From Flaviflexus salsibiostraticola (GTDB taxonomy: Bacteria; Actinomycetota; Actinomycetes; Actinomycetales; Actinomycetaceae), in assembly GCF_003952265.1 (NCBI RefSeq), contig NZ_CP034438.1, forward strand, positions 868,001 to 932,000: a stretch of 64,000 nt of DNA, given 5' to 3'. Positions 61,002 to 64,000 of the stretch are shown here, piece by piece. A program made the translations under genes and the position numbers. Each line of letters begins with the position of its first letter. Positions within the stretch are counted from its first letter, which is position 1. Below the pieces are notes generated by a model, which had not been told where the DNA came from, ran no database searches, and saw nothing but the letters and a program-made list of their open reading frames with translations.

Positions 61002-64000
61002 CCCCAGCTGCTGCGGTCCTCTCCCCGCGGGACCTTCCTGCTAACCGGACCTGCTCGAGGAGGCCCGCCACTCGCTCTTCGAGCTCCTCACTGCTGATGG
61101 GCTCGACGTCGTGGATGCGCCTGCTCGGGTCCTTCTCCCCCAGGTATGCGAATGCCGCTCGAATGTTCTCCGGCGGGGTTCCCGTCACCTTCGCCCACGC
61201 GAATCGGTAGAGATGGAGCTGGAGCTCGCGGGTCGGCAGGTCTGCGTCCCTCGGGCGGCGGCCGGTCTTCCAGTCGATGATGCGGACACGCTGCTCGCCG
61301 TCGGCCTCCCCGTCGTCGAACACCGCGTCGATGGTGCCCCTCAAGGGGATCCCCGCCACCGTCACGTCGACGGGCGCCTCGATCGCGATCGGGCGGACGC
61401 CGTCCCTCACCACATCGAGCTCCTCAAAGGCGGTGATAAGGGCCGACACCGCCGGGTTCTGCAGATCGAGTCCGAGCACCTGCTCGACCTCGCCGGACAC
61501 ATCGATGAGGTCTCCCGTGCGCGGCACCGAGTACTGCAGGGCAATATGCTCATGGACCTGCTGACCGATGCGGGCGGCGACGGCCGGCTCCCCGGGGATC
61601 GGGCGCTCGAGATTCCTGCGGTAGTCCTCGGGGCTGGCCGCCATGGCGACAACGCCGTTGGCGGTGAGGTGGCCGAGGTCAAGCTCGTCCGCGTCATCTC
61701 CGCCGAGCAGGGCGATGAGATCGGAGAGCGAATCGCGCAGCCAGGGCGAGCGAGTGGAGACCATCTCAACCATCTCGTCGACTGACCTCGGGGTCTGGGC
61801 GGCAACCCGGTCGGCTGCCCGCCTCAGGTGTTCGGTCGCACCGCGATCGAGGTCGTCGGGCCAGTGGGCGCTCAGGCTCTCATCCTCGGCCTCCCCCACG
61901 ACCTCGGGCCATTCGTCGAGGCTCACGCCCATGACGTCCGCGTCGATCCCGAGCAGAAGCCGGGAGGGACCCTGCTCGGTATTCTTTCCCGCGCGGTGCT
62001 TCTCGAGATTCTTGCGGCCCTTCTCGCGGTCCTCGTACCAGTAGCCGGCGAGCAGGAGGCGGGACCGTGGTCTCGTCATCGCGACGTAGGCGAGGCGGCG
62101 GCGCTCCCGGTTCTCATGCTCGGCCATGTCCTCGCAGTCCCACCTCGTGAATGACTCGGCGAGCTCATCGCGATCCTGCGCCGCCTTCCAGCGCCATTCG
62201 GGGAGCGACGCGGCATCGGCCCGCAGCCACTGAGGGACCTTGCCGGGACACCCGACCCACGGCTCCGCCGGATTCTTCGTCAACAGATCGAAGCCTCCCC
62301 GGCGGAGCTCCGGGATCGCGACATAGTCCCACTCCAGGCCCTTGGCGCCGTGGACCGTCATGATCGTGACCGAATGCGGATCCTCGAGCTCCTCGTCGGT
62401 CACGTCGCCCGACTGCAGGGCGAGATCGGCGAGCGGCAGGTCGTCCGACTCGCTCTTCTCCCTGTCCTCGACCATGTCGAGCCATGTAAGGAATGCGTCC
62501 AGTCCCGCGCCCTCGGTCGCCTCCGAATAGCCGGCCGCCATGCGCTGAAGGATCGCGAGGCTCGCGCGGCCGATTCCGCCCTGGACCGATCGGGACGCGA
62601 CCTCGGTTTCGAGTCCGGTGATTCGGGCCGCCATGCCGACGAGGTCCTCGATCCGCGCGTATCGTGCCTCGGTCAGCGTGCTGAGCCAACCGGCCAGGAC
62701 AGCCAGGCGCTCACGCCCGGCCGCTGAGAGGTCGGCTCGGTCCCTCAGGGCGAGCGCCTCGACCACACTGAGCTCGCGCTCCTGCTCCTTCCCGGCCCGT
62801 CGACGGACGGCGTTGAGCGCCTCGATATCGGCGGGGGCAATGTTGAGGTAGGCCATGAAGCGAGTGAGCTCATCGCCACGGGAGGGACTGATGACGGCGC
62901 GCAGCAGCGCTCGGACCGTCTTCGCCTCCGGCTGCGTGATCGCTGATTGGTTCCCGTGGGCGATGTAGGGGATGCCGAGCTCGTCGAGGGCCTTCGCCAT
63001 CGGCTCGAACGCAGCGCGGGCCCGGCAGAGGACAGCGGCCGACGGACCCCGCCCGCCGTTCATATCCGCATGCTTCTCCCGGTACTCGGCGATATCGCGG
63101 GCGATCGCACGATACGACTCGACCTTGAGCGTCTCGAACGAGATATCGACCTCGCCTCCGCTCGGAGTGAAGGGCGACAGCGGCGGGACTGTGAGTCCGG
63201 ACTGCTGCGAGTGTCGGCGCAGGGGCGCGGCCACGGTGTTGGCGGCGTCGAGGATCTCGCCCCTATTGCGGAAGGCGGTCGACAGCGAGTATTCCGCGAC
63301 CGGGCCCGCACCGCGGAAGCTCACCTTGAAGGCGGAGAGCGCATCGGCGGACGCCCCACGCCAGCCATAGATGGCCTGGTTCGGATCGCCGACCGCGGTC
63401 ACATCGTGCCCGCCGCCGAACAGCTCCGCGAGGAAGAGCGCCTGATTGACTGATGTGTCCTGATATTCGTCGAGGAGGACGAGGCGATGCTCGCGTCGGT
63501 ACTCCTCGACGAGCTGCGGGCGCGCAAGAAGCACACGGTGCGCAACGGCGACCTGGTCCGAGAATTCGAGGAGCCGGTTGGCCCGCTTGTACTCGAGGTA
63601 CGCATCGACCATGTCGAGGATGATGAGACGCGTCGCGTACTTCTCCCTGTGCTGGAACAGCCGTCCGGCCTTCGTCTTCGTCAGGCGCTGGTAGTCGAGG
63701 GACTCCACATGCTCATCGAAGCCCACCAGGGCCTCACGCACCTCATCGGTTGTCAGCTGGTTGTCGAGGACCTCGGCGGATAGGCGCAGGACGTGCTCGA
63801 TGATCGTCGAGAGCGCACCGTCCAGGCCCTCTGTCGAGCCTCTCCAGCCCCGGACGATGTCGTTGACGATCTGGAAGCGCTCAGCATCGGTGATGAGCCG
63901 TGAAGACGGGTCGACACCGACGAGGAGGCCATGCTCGGATGCGATGGCGGAGGCGAAGGCGTTGTACGTCGACACCTGCGGCCGCGAGAGGATGGCCGTC
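60976..64000 (-). CDS. AdnB/UvrD-type helicase-nuclease (5' end beyond window)
   Basis: At least 1,000 residues; the frame is open to the right edge, so the Walker A end is outside. Helicase motifs seen: DExx box VLLDEYQDTS, motif III VGDPNQAIYGWRGA, motif V TVHGAKGLEWDYVAIPE, motif VI YVAMTRPRSRL. The C-terminal 200 residues carry a PD-(D/E)XK nuclease with GTIDAVF and IIDWKTGRRP, the RecB-like active site. This layout fits the mycobacterial AdnAB end-resection complex, subunit AdnB or AdnA; the choice needs the missing N-terminus. An internal GTG at 63975 is not the real start. Confidence 0.85.
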   Translation of the reverse strand, partial: TAILSRPQVSTYNAFASAIASEHGLLVGVDPSSRLITDAERFQIVNDIVRGWRGSTEGLDGALSTIIEHVLRLSAEVLDNQLTTDEVREALVGFDEHVESLDYQRLTKTKAGRLFQHREKYATRLIILDMVDAYLEYKRANRLLEFSDQVAVAHRVLLARPQLVEEYRREHRLVLLDEYQDTSVNQALFLAELFGGGHDVTAVGDPNQAIYGWRGASADALSAFKVSFRGAGPVAEYSLSTAFRNRGEILDAANTVAAPLRRHSQQSGLTVPPLSPFTPSGGEVDISFETLKVESYRAIARDIAEYREKHADMNGGRGPSAAVLCRARAAFEPMAKALDELGIPYIAHGNQSAITQPEAKTVRALLRAVISPSRGDELTRFMAYLNIAPADIEALNAVRRRAGKEQERELSVVEALALRDRADLSAAGRERLAVLAGWLSTLTEARYARIEDLVGMAARITGLETEVASRSVQGGIGRASLAILQRMAAGYSEATEGAGLDAFLTWLDMVEDREKSESDDLPLADLALQSGDVTDEELEDPHSVTIMTVHGAKGLEWDYVAIPELRRGGFDLLTKNPAEPWVGCPGKVPQWLRADAASLPEWRWKAAQDRDELAESFTRWDCEDMAEHENRERRRLAYVAMTRPRSRLLLAGYWYEDREKGRKNLEKHRAGKNTEQGPSRLLLGIDADVMGVSLDEWPEVVGEAEDESLSAHWPDDLDRGATEHLRRAADRVAAQTPRSVDEMVEMVSTRSPWLRDSLSDLIALLGGDDADELDLGHLTANGVVAMAASPEDYRRNLERPIPGEPAVAARIGQQVHEHIALQYSVPRTGDLIDVSGEVEQVLGLDLQNPAVSALITAFEELDVVRDGVRPIAIEAPVDVTVAGIPLRGTIDAVFDDGEADGEQRVRIIDWKTGRRPRDADLPTRELQLHLYRFAWAKVTGTPPENIRAAFAYLGEKDPSRRIHDVEPISSEELEERVAGLLEQVRLAGRSRGERTAAAGVSWASLRS

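Overview
The window is chromosomal DNA from a high-GC Gram-positive actinobacterium; an Actinomycetaceae or other Actinomycetales-type relative is plausible, but the sequence alone does not fix the genus. The evidence is the strongly G/C-biased third codon position, a PimB'-type mannosyltransferase, the order prfB-ftsE-ftsX-M23 peptidase-smpB-ssrA, the order clpS-DUF2017-murI-MBL-rph-rdgB, DUF3039/DUF4916/DUF3054 proteins, and a divergent IclR regulator beside leuCD. Many start codons lie 6-7 nt after a TAnnnT box, which suggests leaderless transcripts.

Layout. 1-3530: start of an IS481-type transposase at the left edge, D-Ala-D-Ala ligase, a transsulfuration enzyme, an AMIN-like lipoprotein and a decayed IS481 remnant. 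3531-7660: murA coupled to a plsC-like acyltransferase, then an MFS transporter and ArsR-type regulator behind a perfect operator-like dyad. 7661-11118: leuC-leuD-GNAT, with the divergent IclR gene. 11220-14583: pimB', a DUF364 protein, pdxH and bioY. 14796-19567: a GNAT-AAA+ fusion gene hit five codons before its stop by an IS1249-like element, then two tRNA-Glu genes separated by an array of small hairpins, tRNA-Gln, and an ISL3 element that separates them from gltX. 19571-24327: gltX, a PatB-type C-S lyase, a baeRF protein and an FAH-family hydrolase.

24328-26111 is a lower-GC accessory patch next to tRNA-Leu. It holds an Abi_2-family gene whose predicted transcript begins with a compact two-helix RNA. 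26241-34472: bcp, a FolC-like ligase, fused pntA and pntB, acylphosphatase, a Pcm-like methyltransferase, a Nudix-like protein with DUF3054, and a second transsulfuration enzyme behind a pseudoknot-like leader that covers its ribosome binding site. 34520-40434: the overlapping clpS-to-rdgB operon, divergent pncB, DUF3039 and HU. 40660-50279: an AAE-type transporter, an ABC exporter, a VOC protein, an SDR, and an MMPL transporter divergent from a MarR regulator that is coupled to an acyl-CoA synthetase. 50367-54487: DUF1295, a pyrimidine-dimer glycosylase, a HAD hydrolase, a phosphotransferase and DUF1206. 54608-64000: tmRNA, smpB, the M23 peptidase, ftsX, ftsE, prfB, a degenerate phosphotransferase and the C-terminal part of an AdnB/UvrD-like helicase-nuclease that runs off the right edge.

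The most interesting signals are the Abi-associated structured leader RNA, the pseudoknot before the second transsulfuration gene, the covarying hairpin array between duplicate tRNA-Glu genes, start-codon hairpins shared by three transposase genes of two families, and the IS1249-like element with three 89-bp-spaced right ends.
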